Of a stretch of DNA of 22,215 nt, positions 10,528-20,884 are shown one piece after another. Below the pieces are notes generated by a model, which ran no database searches, was not told the DNA's origin, and saw nothing but the letters and a program-made list of their open reading frames with translations. Source of the stretch: Reclinomonas americana ATCC 50394 (taxonomy: Eukaryota; Jakobida; Jakobea; Jakobida). The stretch is taken from contig PS015024.1 in the NCBI GenBank assembly GCA_048213135.1, positions 89,393 through 111,607 on the forward strand, written 5' to 3'. Position 1 is the stretch's first letter; each line of letters opens with the position of its first letter. A program made the position numbers and the translations under genes.

Positions 10528-11822
10528 ATGAGGCTTCGAGCGGGAATGCATGGTGCCCAGGTAAGCCTTGCGCGCGCGCTCTCTCTCTCTCTTCCCTCTC
10601 TCTCTCTTCAGTGAATGACACTGATGTGTGTTTGTGCGTGTGTGACAGGGCTGGCGACCGACCATGGAAGACGAGGAGATTTGCGAGTTGGAGCTCAACA
10701 GGGCCTTCAACCTGTCGGGCTTTCCGGAGCCACACGCCTTCTTCGCCGTTCTCGATGGTCACTGTGGCAACATGGTGCGTGTGTGTGTCATGTCTCCACG
10801 TGTGTGTGTCCACTTCACCGTCTGACAAGATGACGACAGACCTCGAGGTACGCTCGCGATCACCTGGCGAAGAATGTGGCCAGCCACCCGTTCTTTGGCA
10901 GTTGTGTTCTCTTGCTGCTGCTCCTGATAATGATGATCTCGGTGGTGATGCTCACCCCACTTTCCGTGTGACGCACAGTCGACGCCCGACAGGCGTTCAT
11001 CAGCGGGTTCCAGAAGACCGACGAGGAGCTGCGTGCGGTGGAGGAGACCGAGTCGGGTTCCACCTGCTGCAGCGTGCTCATTCGGTGCGGTGATCGCGCA
11101 GCTGGTCGTTTTTCGATTCTCGTCCGCGCTCACATCTGCTTTTTGTGCTGCAGTGGCGATGAGGTGTTTTGCGCCAACTTGGGCGACAGCCGTGCCGTGC
11201 TGTGCGAGGATGGCTCGGCTGTGGCGCTGAGCGTCGATCACAAGCCGGACGAGTTGCGTCTTATATCTCCAAGCTCCGTTGGCGTCCACAGCTGGCTCAT
11301 ATTCTTGTGTGTGTGAAACAGTTCGTCGGAGAAGAGGCGCATTGAGGACCTCGGTGGTTTCGTGGAGATGGGCCGTGTGAACGGCATTCTCGCCGTGAGG
11401 TGTGCCGACCCGCCATGTGTACACAATTCTATGGTGTGTCATGGATTCGCTCACTGTGTTGCTGGCTAGCCGCGCGTTTGGCGACTTTGAGTACAAGCAG
11501 AATGGCAAGATGATGGTCGAGTGCACACCCGAGGTGGAGAGCCGCACCCTCGGCCCGTACTCCGAGTTCATCATCATTGCCTGCGACGGGTGTGTAGCAG
11601 TACTTTGTCTGTGTACTGCCTGTAGCTCGGCACTCAAACAATTCGCTGGACAGATTGTGGGACGTGATGTCGAACAGCGAGGCTGTCGGACGCGTCAGCG
11701 ACAAGCTGAAGGAGGGACTGGAGCTGAACGACATTGCCGAGTGGCTGTGCAAGGAGGCCATCAAGATGGGAAGCACCGACAATGTGTCAGCCATCATTAT
11801 TGTGCTCGACCACAGCGCCTGA
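10528..11822 (+). CDS. PP2C-family Ser/Thr protein phosphatase (PPM), eight exons
   Basis: This is a metal-dependent (Mg/Mn) Ser/Thr phosphatase. Exons are 10528-10560, 10649-10774, 10840-10900, 10979-11084, 11154-11252, 11322-11399, 11470-11589 and 11654-11822; phases agree and the total is 263 residues, a minimal PPM catalytic domain. The motifs appear in family order: GWRPTMED (residues 12-19; basic and acidic residues for phosphate and metal), VLDGHCG, SGSTCCSVLI, ANLGDSRAVL, VDHKP, RIEDLGGFVEMGRVNGILAV, SRAFGDFEYK, IIACDGLWDVMS and GSTDNVSAIIIVL. The metal-binding Asp residues in MED, DGHCG, CDG and TDN are all present, so it should be active. The usual His of MEDAH is Glu here. There is no targeting sequence or extra domain. 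Start: the ATG at 10528 gives only 11 residues before GWR; an additional upstream exon cannot be excluded. Confidence 0.92.
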
Positions 11823-12016
11823 GCTGTTGATGATCGGCTCGGCTGTTGTTCTTCTCTTCCGCTCTGGCTTCTCTTTTCGTTATCCCCCCACACACACACT
11901 AATCACACACATACACGCCCACCCACATGTCGCTTCCTCACGGCTTCTTTCTGTTCTCCTCCTCCTCGTCCGCCGCCAGCAAGCACAGTTATCATGGTGG
12001 TTGGAGGGGTGGGAGA

Positions 12017-12022
12017 AATAAA
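12017..12022 (+). promoter_or_regulatory. Possible poly(A) signal AATAAA for PP2C
   Basis: A canonical AATAAA lies about 195 nt after the PP2C stop and about 65 nt before the stop codon of the convergent protease gene. The space between the two convergent stops is only 265 nt, so their 3' UTRs are probably close or overlapping. Use of AATAAA in this organism is not established. Confidence 0.3.
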
Positions 12023-12087
12023 CTGTTGCGACTTGCAGCATGGGTGTTTGTATTTTTTACTGTTCTCTTTGAGAAGCGTGCGAGATG

Positions 12088-14850
12088 TTACAACATGGAG
12101 CCGCTGCCACCGCCACCACCAGTGTACCCGTAGGGTGGTGGGGGCTGACCGTAGGGCGGGGGAGGCTGGCCGTATGGTGGTGGTGCTGGCTTTGGCGGCG
12201 GCTGGCCCGCCACTTGGCCGTACGCCGGCGGCGGTGGTGGTGGTCCCGAGCTGACCAGCCTGTCGTAGGCCGGCGGCGGTGCAAGCAGCGCGCCCCCACC
12301 CACTGCCTGTCCGTACTGAGGAGGCGGTGAGTAGGCAGGTGGTGGACGCGAGACGGGCGCACGATAGTCGCTGCGCGAATCACAAAGTCAGTGGAGCAAA
12401 GAAAACGACAGCAGACTATAGGAGCGCACGATTGAACAGAGGCCTCCACCGGGTCCATGCGGCGGTAATCCGACGTGACGACCTCGGTGGTGACGGTCTT
12501 GCGTCGTCGTCGGCAACAGCAGCAGTAGATGATGATGGCGAGGATGATGGCTCCACCCACACTGACCGTGACGGCAATGATAATGGTGTTGCGATTGCTG
12601 CCGCTCTTTGCATCGACCGTGGCTGCGCAGGCGGGCAGACGAGAATGAGCAGGTGATGAAAACACACGAGGGGCAAAATTCCACCGACGACAAACCCGAG
12701 TAGAATGGATTGCTGCCGGAGGCCGCGGCAAACGATACCGAGTATGCCCACGCTGGACACTGGAAGCTGTTGACGGGCCCGAACTGTTCACCTTCGGTGC
12801 ACGTGCCCGGCGTGCCGCCGACGGCTGAACACCAACCGCACCCAGCGTTCTGCACACACGACGACTGGGTCGTGAACTGTGTGCAACCTGCACAAAGAAG
12901 AGAAGACATTATAGAATTGTAGATAATTCTATTTTGTGCGCGGTACGCACCGAGGGTGCAGTTGGGGTTGCTCTTGGTGGCAAAGCCGACGCGCTGATTG
13001 CCCATGTCAAAAATGGTAAAATACTGGAGCATCAGTGGTTGACCAATCACGGCACCCTGCGAGGTGCTGGAGAGGAGAATCTGGCAGGTCGACTGTGTGG
13101 CTGACACACTGCACACAGCAGTTAGAAAGCAGCACCGCGTTGTCCGTGGCATTCGCGACACATTGACAACGCAACGCTGCGCAAATGTAATAGGCCGAGG
13201 GTGGAATCTGCAGCACCACATCGACGAGATTGGCTCCGCCGACGGTGATTTGCAGTGTCGGCAAAAACGGGAGCGTCGACGGCTTGGTGCAATCGGTGTC
13301 GCCGTGCGCGCGGCAAATCGGACTGATGACGTTCATCGCCGCAAAGTAGTCGTTGGTGGGGACTTCCAAGTCTGCCAGGGAGGTTGAGTAAGAGCCAAAG
13401 ATCGATGAGGAGTGAGTGCGTGCGAAGGAAAAAAGGTGCACTCACCAGTGGTGCCACTGTCGACAATGGTGCCGGAGAAGCTGCCGTTCCAGTCGGCCGG
13501 ATTCGACACGATCGGCGTGTTGCCGACAGACCACGACTTGAAGAAGACTACGATGCGTGCGCTGTGTGAGAACGGCGGAGAAGAGCAACAAGAAAATGCA
13601 CAATGAAATCGAAACTGGTGTAGTACCCGGTTGCCGATCGCGTGCCCAACACATTGACCAGTGGGGCCCACAGCAGCGAGCCTTCGACATACTGGCTCGT
13701 ATCCGGCGTACCGAGTGTCATGTAGCCAGTGACTACGTTATAACACAGAGAGAACATGAGGGCCAGCTGCGCACAAGGAGAACATTGGTCAGCATGACAA
13801 ACAACAACAAAAAAGGTGACGCGACACGAAACATTCTGCTGCTGCAAGAAGCTCGACAGTGCCGACTGAGTCTGTGTGTTGGTACCGACGCCGGTGAGCG
13901 AGTCGAATGCAAGTCCCATGATGCCTGTGTGTGGGCGCGCATGTGTGAATGTTGGTCACAGCCAAGAGTGAGAGACGCTGGCTCGTAAAACTGACGAACC
14001 AGACACCTCGGGTGCCGTGAACGGCTGCCCGTTGCCACCCGACTCCTGCGTGATGACAGTGAACACGGCCCAGGCGGACGGACCGCCGAAACTAATCGAG
14101 TCGGTGTACATGTATCCGACGAGACCGCCGGTTCCGTAGTAAATTGTCTGCACGGCGACGAGTGAAACACAAGAACTCATAGATAAGTAGTGGCTCACTA
14201 ACACACACGTACCGTGCCGCAATACGACGAGTTGCTCTGCGCCGCCGTCTGACACTGGAACGGCGACGAAGCATTCGCCGAAATGTACTTGCCCGTGGTG
14301 CTGTTGGCCGGATTGAACAGGCGCACGTAGTGACCCACCGACTGCACTCCCAGGCCTGAGATGGCCAGATTGCTGGATCCCGTGTCGAGAATAACCAGGA
14401 ACGTCTGCGGCGGTGTGCCTAACACATACAAATGCACAGGCGCAGTATCAGCGTCGCTCAATCGCACCACTCGAGCAATCCAATCAAAAACGACGCACCA
14501 ACAGACAGCATGCCCACGTACTCGCCCGCCGTGAAGAAGGTGTTGGTGGGCGGAATGGAGGTCGCATGCACCGCATCGTGCGAGCGCGGTCGACGTGGGA
14601 ACATGCTGCGGTTGACTTGCATGCGCTGCACTTGCATGTGATGGCGCACCGCTGGCGCGGCAAAATCAGACGACATGAGTCGTCGTTGCGTCGACGACGA
14701 TGAAGGTGATGATGGCGATGAAGAAGAGTGCACTGCAGTCTCTGGTGCACTCGAGTCACGGTCGACTCGTGACGCGAGAAGCACCACCAACAGCACCGCT
14801 GACATTGTCATGAGCGCAATCGCCCATGCTCGCCATGACAGCCGCTGCAT
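12088..14850 (-). CDS. Type I membrane aspartic protease with PSI domain and PPxY-rich cytosolic tail
   Basis: Eleven exons (minus strand: 14499-14850, 14213-14418, 14000-14147, 13833-13924, 13627-13766, 13446-13561, 13176-13371, 12951-13108, 12696-12887, 12430-12622, 12088-12370) splice in phase to 691 residues. An N-terminal hydrophobic segment (about 8-27) is a signal peptide or anchor. A pepsin-type domain follows: GEYVGMLSVGTPPQTF, catalytic DTGSS at 129-133, flap-like IYYGTGGLVGY, IMGLAF, and the second catalytic DSGTT at 347-351 followed by DLEVPTNDYF, which recalls BACE and other membrane pepsins. Both Asp are present. Residues about 467-513 form a small Cys-rich PSI-type domain (CVQNAGCGWC core). 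A TM helix at 546-566 ends in four Cys (possible palmitoylation) and an RRRRK stop-transfer. The tail of about 120 residues has seven PPxY motifs, the ligand type for WW domains of NEDD4-like ubiquitin ligases. I chose ATG 14850; an in-frame ATG at 14934 is possible. Confidence 0.88.
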
Positions 14851-15143
14851 GATGCGTCTGCTTTCTTTCACTGGCCACACACACGTACACACAGACGCAT
14901 GTGTAAGAGAGGGAAAACAGTTCACTGACTGCAAGTCATGCGAGGAAAAAAAGCAGAGTGTGAGAGAGAGTGCGAGACATGCTCACCAACAGCCCTCTCC
15001 ACGACAGCTCCGTTGTGTGCTTGCGTGTGCGTCGCTTAGTGTAGACAGACAGCCAGGCAGACACCTCGTGTTCGCGTGCAATGCGAGCGAGTCGGAGAAA
15101 AACGAAACACGCTACGCGCGCGCGCACGGACGGGACAACGATG
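14851..15143. other. Spacer upstream of the protease gene
   Basis: This lies between the polyprenol reductase stop and the protease start, both on the minus strand. It must hold the 3' UTR of one and the promoter and leader of the other. It is GT/CA- and GA-rich, without a recognisable gene. Confidence 0.5.
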
Positions 15144-16431
15144 TCACCAGAGGACGGGGATCACGCGGTCACGCGTGGCCAGCATCTGCTCAATGTGTCG
15201 CGCCTGCAGCTCCTGCTGCACCGCCAGTTCGATGGCTGGTCCGTCAATCGCGGCCGGAACTGCTGCTGGCGGTGCCGATCGATTGCGAAGGTCTGCATAT
15301 GTCACGAAGTTCCGAGGTCAGTTTGCTGTCGAGCGGTGAGGCGAGGTGGCAACAGCAGCAGCATATGCAGCAACTGGAGTGCGGCGCTGTCGGTGGTGCC
15401 TCAAAGGGCGGCAGTCGAGGTCGGGTCTCGGGAGGCGCTGCGTGCCAGGCAGCCGCTCGAGCTGCATACCACTTGCGAGTGTCGTCGGCACTCTGGCACA
15501 GGTTGATGATGACAAAGGTCAGCATGGCCCTGCACGCAAGCCGCACACGAGTGAGTGCACTGTGCATGGCATCGTCTCTCCCGATGCACTCAACATGACG
15601 GCGTACGAACGCAAGCCGGTGGCGGCAAAGAACGCGGCGTACAGGATGATCTCCGCAAAGTAGTGTGGGCACCACAGGTAGCGAAACAGCGGTCCGTGCG
15701 GCACACGATAGGCCTCCAGCTCCGGACTACCAGCTGCCTCCGGGCCAGAGGGTCGCAGAGCGGCGAGTTCGCGGTGCACCATGTGCTGGATCGCGGTGCC
15801 AAAGACATACAGATACAGAACGACCATGAAGAGCGACCAGTGCTGGTGCGCGGCGCGATAGTCGGCCAGCACCACCGTGGGAACCGCCATTACGTAGAAG
15901 CTCAGACCTGCATACGTGTGTGTGAGCAGACGTCAGCGTGGCCAGGCATAGAGGCTCAGTGTGTCTCGCGCACCAAAGACAAAGTTGAGCAGCGTCATGC
16001 GACGCGGCGAGAACTTGTGCACAAACAGGCACTCGTACACGCGGCGCAGCAGATGCACCGCGTACAGGGCGATCATCACCTGCCTCGTGCTGCTGCCTGT
16101 GATGAGATGATCAGTAACTGTATGCACTCTCTCTCTCTCTCTCCGTGAATGCAACGCAACAAGCGCCTTCCCCACACCAAACAGTGGCCAGTAGCACTGC
16201 CCAGGCGGCTCCAAACACATAAAACAGTGTGAATGCAGTGCCGTGCGGCAGTGTCGTGCTCTTGGTGGCGGAGACAACTGGTGCAGAGGCGCGCGATGAC
16301 TCCGCCGGTGGCACTGTCAGCTTGCCGTAGAGCGTCAGTCGATGGAACCAGTGCCACCGTGTGCGCACGAGTGCCAGCACACAGGCCAGCGACCAGTAGA
16401 TGGAGCACAGTGTGCTCAGCGACAGAATCAT
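15144..16431 (-). CDS. Polyprenol reductase (SRD5A3/DFG10 type, steroid 5-alpha-reductase family)
   Basis: This family reduces the alpha-isoprene unit of polyprenol to make dolichol in the ER membrane, with NADPH, for N-glycosylation. Exons (minus): 16178-16431, 15974-16092, 15607-15907, 15375-15529 and 15144-15292, giving 325 residues (human SRD5A3 has 318). Matching blocks in order are RLTLYGKL near the N-terminus, LLRRVYECLFVHKFSPRRM (99-117; human LRRLFECLYVSVFS), a membrane segment FMVVLYLYVFGTAIQHMVHR, and the cofactor-site region HGPLFRYLWCPHYFAEIILY (195-214; human [20 protein letters not shown]). Then come TFVIINLCQSADDTRKWYAA and ETRPRLPPF (human YPKHRKAFLPF). Several hydrophobic segments fit a polytopic protein. 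Oddity: the usual C-terminus is extended by about 58 hydrophilic residues, mostly in a fifth exon. The first intron has two plausible splice-site pairs, both in frame (alternative 16182/16080, 319 residues). Confidence 0.85.
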
Positions 16432-16482
16432 GAGTGTAGTGCTTCGTCCTGCGTCACAGATCTACAAGTGTTCTTTACAAGA

Positions 16483-19400
16483 TTACGGGGCACTCTTGTC
16501 CTTGGTGGCGCTGCGTCGTGCTTTCCTCCGCACGGCCTTGGCATTCGGCTGGCCCTCGGACGACAGCGGGATTTCCGAGGTCTTGGATTGCTGACCCAGA
16601 GCGTCGACGACGACCTGCTCGGTGCCGTCAGCGGTCCGTGGTCGCCCGTCGTCGACGTGCTTCTCGGTCGACGAAGGCGGGGGAGGCGGAAGCTTGGTGC
16701 CGGATCGTTTCGGGTAGAAACGGCTCATGCGCGCATCGTCGCTGCCGGCGGCGTTCTTGGCGTCGGACTTGGACGTCGAGGCGGAGGTCGATCGTTTCGC
16801 CGCCAGCGCCGTATTGCCCTGGCCATGGTGGTGGTGTGCACGTGAGCCGGTGGGCACGGGGTCGTGTGGCGGCAGCGACAAGACGCTGCGAACAAAGTTG
16901 TCGATCTGTCGCAGAGTGTGACTGCCGCGAAAGACGTGTCGACCGAGAGCGGCGTCATTGCCCCCGATCGATGTCTGCGGCGAGCTGTCGACGGTGGTCA
17001 CGGCGCGATTGGTGAAGGCCACCACGGCTGGCACGCCGTCCTTGATCTAACGCGCACGCAATAAAAAGAGTGAGGGTGAGGGGCGAGTTCTGTGCGAGGG
17101 GTACACCACACAGTACGCACCAGCAACTCCACATCGGCGGGAATGTCGTTGCGCCACACATCAATGGCGAAAAACGAGGCATCGGGTCGGTCCGTATACA
17201 GTGCCGACGCGTTCTCGTACACCGGCAAGAATCGCTGGCAGTACACGCAACCTGGCGCGCGCACCAACCACGAGTCAGCACCAACGGCAAGCAAAGGCAC
17301 ATCGCGCGACGCTGCACGCAACCGGTGGACTGGAAGAGCACAAAGAGCGTATGCGGTGTCGACTGCTGCTGGATATTGGTGATTCGCTGCACCAGCGAGT
17401 ACGCCGTGAGTGCTCGAACCGAGCCGTTGAACCCCGACACTGTGTTCGTGCATGACAAATGTAAGCAACACCACACGCTGCGGACAGACAATGGCGCACA
17501 TTGATCGTCCGACTGCGACACCAGCGTACGCTGCGACGTTGGCGACGGTGCCGTGAGGTACGACCGCAGATGCTTCAGCGTGTGTGTCATTGGCGGATCC
17601 AGCGTCACGGCGTTGAACGCAAAGTGTTCCTCCTGTGCGTGTGTGCACGTAAAGAAAACATGAGAACGTCAACAATGGATCGCGCGCCATCGATGTTCCT
17701 CATCGGACCTTGTAGAGATCGAGAATGACCACTCCAGGCGCCTCGTGAACACCGAAACGGTTGGCCAGGTCGCGGTACTTGTGCATGTCGGCGTACATGA
17801 ACGAGAAAATGTCACGGAAGCTGCCGGCCAGGTCCGCCAGCCAGTGCACGACGTGGGGGAACGGGCAACTCGATTCTATCACGTGTGTGCGCACACAGAG
17901 GCGTTCAGTAGAGCGACAGACTGGTGGATGCACTGCATGGCAGAGGCTGACCTCCACAGCCGGTGTGCGGATCGTCAAAGTCGAAAAACAGAATCACCGA
18001 CGGAATGAGGGTCCCATCTGACATGGTGCTCTGCAGCAGCTTTTGTGTCTTGGGAGTCAACTCGGCCTGCAGTGGGGTGGAGCAGGGATTGAGTGGACCA
18101 AAATAGGAGGATGGATCAGAGAGCGTGCGCGTGACACGCAACTGCCAGCGGCGCGGCGGCTGCGGATACGCGATCAATGACTTCCGCCACACTGATCTCG
18201 TCCACGTCCTCGAACACAATCGACACCGCCTCCTGCAGACCCCACTTGCGCACGACAAGGCGACACTTTTCTGCCGAGTTGGCGAACGCCGGCAGCACCC
18301 TGCACAAATAACATCAATGTTGAGTCACGCAATATCAGCATCATCATCCTCATCGCTGTTGCACGAAACTGCTCGGCGAGTGTGCCGTTGGTGATGCGGC
18401 TAAACTCGATGTTTGCATCCGCAAAGGCTAGCGCCATGGCCGCGCGCTCGGTCATCATGTCGACTGTCGCCAACAAAGAAGAGAGAGTCAACGCAGAGCA
18501 ATCACAACTATCGACAGGAATGCATCGCAACATGATTCGTGCACACACGGCGGCAGAACGACTAGCGACGATCGCGCACTCATGAGCAGCTCAAAGTTAT
18601 CCACCGACTCGATCGGGATGAGCACGGTGGGGCGAATGAAGCGATCGACAAACTCGACAATCGGATCCACACGACGAGGTCCCTGCATTTTTCCCAGTCA
18701 GTCAGCGAGTGGCGACCACAGCGCGGGTGAACAGCAGCACGCAACCTCGTAGGCATGAATAAACTGTCGCTCTCTGCAAGGAGGGGCGATGAGCATGCAT
18801 GCACACGTGCAAAAGAACGGTGCCGGCGACGACAACGAACTTGAAGAGCGCCAAGGTCGGCGAAAAGTTGACACGTGTCGAGCTCTTGAAGTTGTTATCC
18901 AGCGCTCCCAGCTCCACATGCAACAGCGGAACACTGATGCGCCCAAGCTGCACCTCCAGATCGCCAAACACCTCGCGCCACAGCTTGTAATACATGTAGT
19001 CCCCTGCACACAACCAATCAATCAGCAGAGACGGCACAGGGTTGTACAGTGGTGCAGCACGCAACAGGGCGTAAAGATGACCACCAGCGCCGCCTTTTCT
19101 GCCGGCAGCGCAGCGATCCAGTCGGTGCCGTTCTTGGTGTCAATCACCAGCGGCTGATACGACGAGCCAATCACCAAGTCGCACACGAAGAACTGCTCCT
19201 CGCACACCTCAATGCGACGAATCGGTGGTACGCGCGAGGTTGGTGGTGGAGGAGGTGGAGGAGGTGGAGGTGGAGGAGGTGGGGGAGGAGGAGGCGGCTC
19301 GACTTCCAGTGTCTTCTCCTCGGCAACAAAGATTACTTGCGAATCGATAATCGCGCCACTCGCATCGGTGGTGACCACGGTCACCGGCACATCGCTGGTC

Positions 19401-19621
19401 AACGAGCTGAGCTGTGTCTCCGTCGATGCTTCTGTCACGCACACACGCACACGTGGGAGGTGAGTGCAAGAGAATGCGGAGAGCCAGAGGGAGAAAAGCG
19501 CGCGCAAACCGATTTCCTGCGACGCAAATGCCTCGTTCTCGGTGGTGGCGAGGATGGCGAGCAGTGCGCTGGTTACTCCCACGAGGAGGAGAAGGAAGCG
19601 AAGAAGGCGCACGCTGTGCAT
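16483..19621 (-). CDS. Multi-thioredoxin-domain PDI-like protein of the secretory pathway
   Basis: Thirteen exons (minus: 19510-19621, 19066-19431, 18841-19003, 18746-18773, 18580-18682, 18370-18463, 18143-18299, 17952-18066, 17709-17875, 17500-17632, 17323-17439, 17121-17251, 16483-17046) give 749 residues in one frame. Residues 1-33 are a signal peptide ([20 protein letters not shown]). A run of 19 Pro is at 83-101. A first thioredoxin-like domain has [19 protein letters not shown] at about 154-172, where PDI has WCGHC, then SPTLALFK and AYEGPR; both active-site Cys are lost. Two further regions (about 240-490) look like redox-inactive b-type domains, with [20 protein letters not shown] and a PGVVIL strand. 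The last domain has [19 protein letters not shown] with CVYC at 520-523 and the cis-Pro in GVPAVVAF. The tail of about 150 residues is Ser/Lys-rich and ends KDKSAP, without a KDEL-like signal. It probably acts in disulfide handling; substrate and exact compartment are unknown. Confidence 0.8.
19241..19297 (-). repeat. Polyproline-coding run (19 codons)
   Basis: Nineteen consecutive Pro codons, mostly CCT and CCA, lie in exon 2 of the PDI-like gene just ahead of the first thioredoxin-like domain. On the plus strand it appears as a GGW repeat that translates to polyglycine in a shadow frame. Confidence 0.9.
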
Positions 19622-19683
19622 GCGCGCAGAGTGATTCGATCGTCTGCTCCGATGGACGAAAAGCAGCAATCACTCATCACACA
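19622..19683. promoter_or_regulatory. 62-bp spacer between divergent PDI-like and Rag start codons
   Basis: The chosen ATGs of the two divergent genes are only 62 bp apart, so both promoters and leaders must share or overlap this sequence and the adjacent first exons and introns. No clear TATA box is visible. The inference rests on the start chosen for each gene: a signal peptide for one, a 15-nt first exon for the other. Confidence 0.4.
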
Positions 19684-20835
19684 ATGGCCAGCAGCCGAGT
19701 TGCGTCTCCTCTCTTGCCTCTCTCTCTCGTCTCTCTCTGTGAGTGTGCGTCTGTGTGCGCGCATGTGCTGGGAGTCGTGAGGCCACGGAAGAACACGCGT
19801 GTATATGTGTCTGTGCAAGTGGTAAATGTCCATGCTCACCAACCTCCCACTCTCCGCACACGCACGCAACAGTCGAGGGAAGTGCGCGACGATTTCGCCG
19901 GCTACGATGCCGCGCCCTACTCAATGCCCACGGAAATGTTTCGCATCATCACACTCACAGTCAACGCGCATACATCCGAGATGCTCATTCTCTCATTCTC
20001 CCTCTCTCACAGGTACCAAGAGGAGGCCTCGGGCAGTGGCTCCTCGAGCATGGCCAACAAGCCGTCGATCCTGCTGATGGGCTTGCGCCGCTCCGGCAAG
20101 TCGTCGATCCAGAAGGTGGTCTTCCACAAGATGAGCCCGCACGAGACGCTCTTCTTGGAGAGCACCAACAAGATTGTCAAGAACGGTTTGGGGGCAGCAG
20201 TGGACCGACTCGCGACTGTACCGCGTGACTCACACTATCGGGTGGTGTGCAGACATTGCCAACAACTCGTTTGTGCAGTTCCAAGTGTGGGACATGCCGG
20301 GTCAGATTGACTTTTTCGACTCGACCTTTGACTCGGACCTGATCTTTGGCCACGGCGGCGCCATTGTGTTCATCATTGACGCGCAGGATGACCTCACCGA
20401 GGCGCTCTCCAAGCTGCAGCACACAATACAAAAGGCCCACGAGGTGCGACAGAAGCACAACGCACCGCGAGATTGTGATGTTTCCCGGCTGACCATTCAT
20501 GTCGCTTCGCAGGTCAACAAGAACATCATCTTCGACGTGTTCATCCACAAGGTCGACGGTCTGTCAGACGATCACAAGATTGGTGCGTTTGCGGCAGTGT
20601 GTGATCGTTCAAGTCCGTGCTCGGCTGATGATGGCGATGGGAATGTGCAGCGTGCCAGCGTGACATTCAGATGCAGACGGAGCAGGAGCTCGCCGAAGCA
20701 CGCATTCAACCGCGTGTGGCGTTCCACCTGACCAGCATCTACGATCACAGCATCTTCGAGGCCTTCTCCAAGGTCATCCAGAAGCTCATTCCGCAGCTGC
20801 CACCGCTGGAGAACCTGCTGGACATGCTCACCTCG
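19684..20835 (+). CDS. RagC/RagD (Gtr2-type) GTPase, N-terminal GTPase half
   Basis: RagC/D pairs with RagA/B on the lysosome or vacuole and signals amino-acid sufficiency to TORC1. Exons 19684-19698, 19873-19937, 20013-20185, 20253-20443, 20513-20582 and 20651-20835 give 233 residues. The G-domain is very conserved: [20 protein letters not shown] (P-loop GLRRSGKSS), [32 protein letters not shown] (switch II), [26 protein letters not shown] (G4 motif HKVD, as in RagC/D), and [17 protein letters not shown] followed by [10 protein letters not shown]. Exon 1 (MASSR) is inferred from an ATG followed by the GTTGCG donor frequent in this window; the next exon then reads on in phase 0. The gene stops at a phase-0 donor at 20836, before the assembly gap. 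The C-terminal roadblock half is missing on this strand; a matching half lies inverted at 21588-22191. Confidence 0.92.
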
Positions 20836-20884
20836 GTGCGTGATGCCGATTGCCAGTTTTCTCTCTCCCCCCGCTACGCAACTT

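Noticed and set aside
10528-10774. Loss of activity in PP2C because MEDAH reads MEDEE
   Set aside because: The metal-binding Glu-Asp of MED and the other Asp residues are intact; only the less critical following positions differ.
14675-15598. 307-codon plus-strand frame
   Set aside because: It is antisense to the protease and polyprenol reductase exons and crosses their spacer; there are no motifs.
19212-19463. Plus-strand polyglycine protein
   Set aside because: It is the antisense of the polyproline run in the PDI-like gene.
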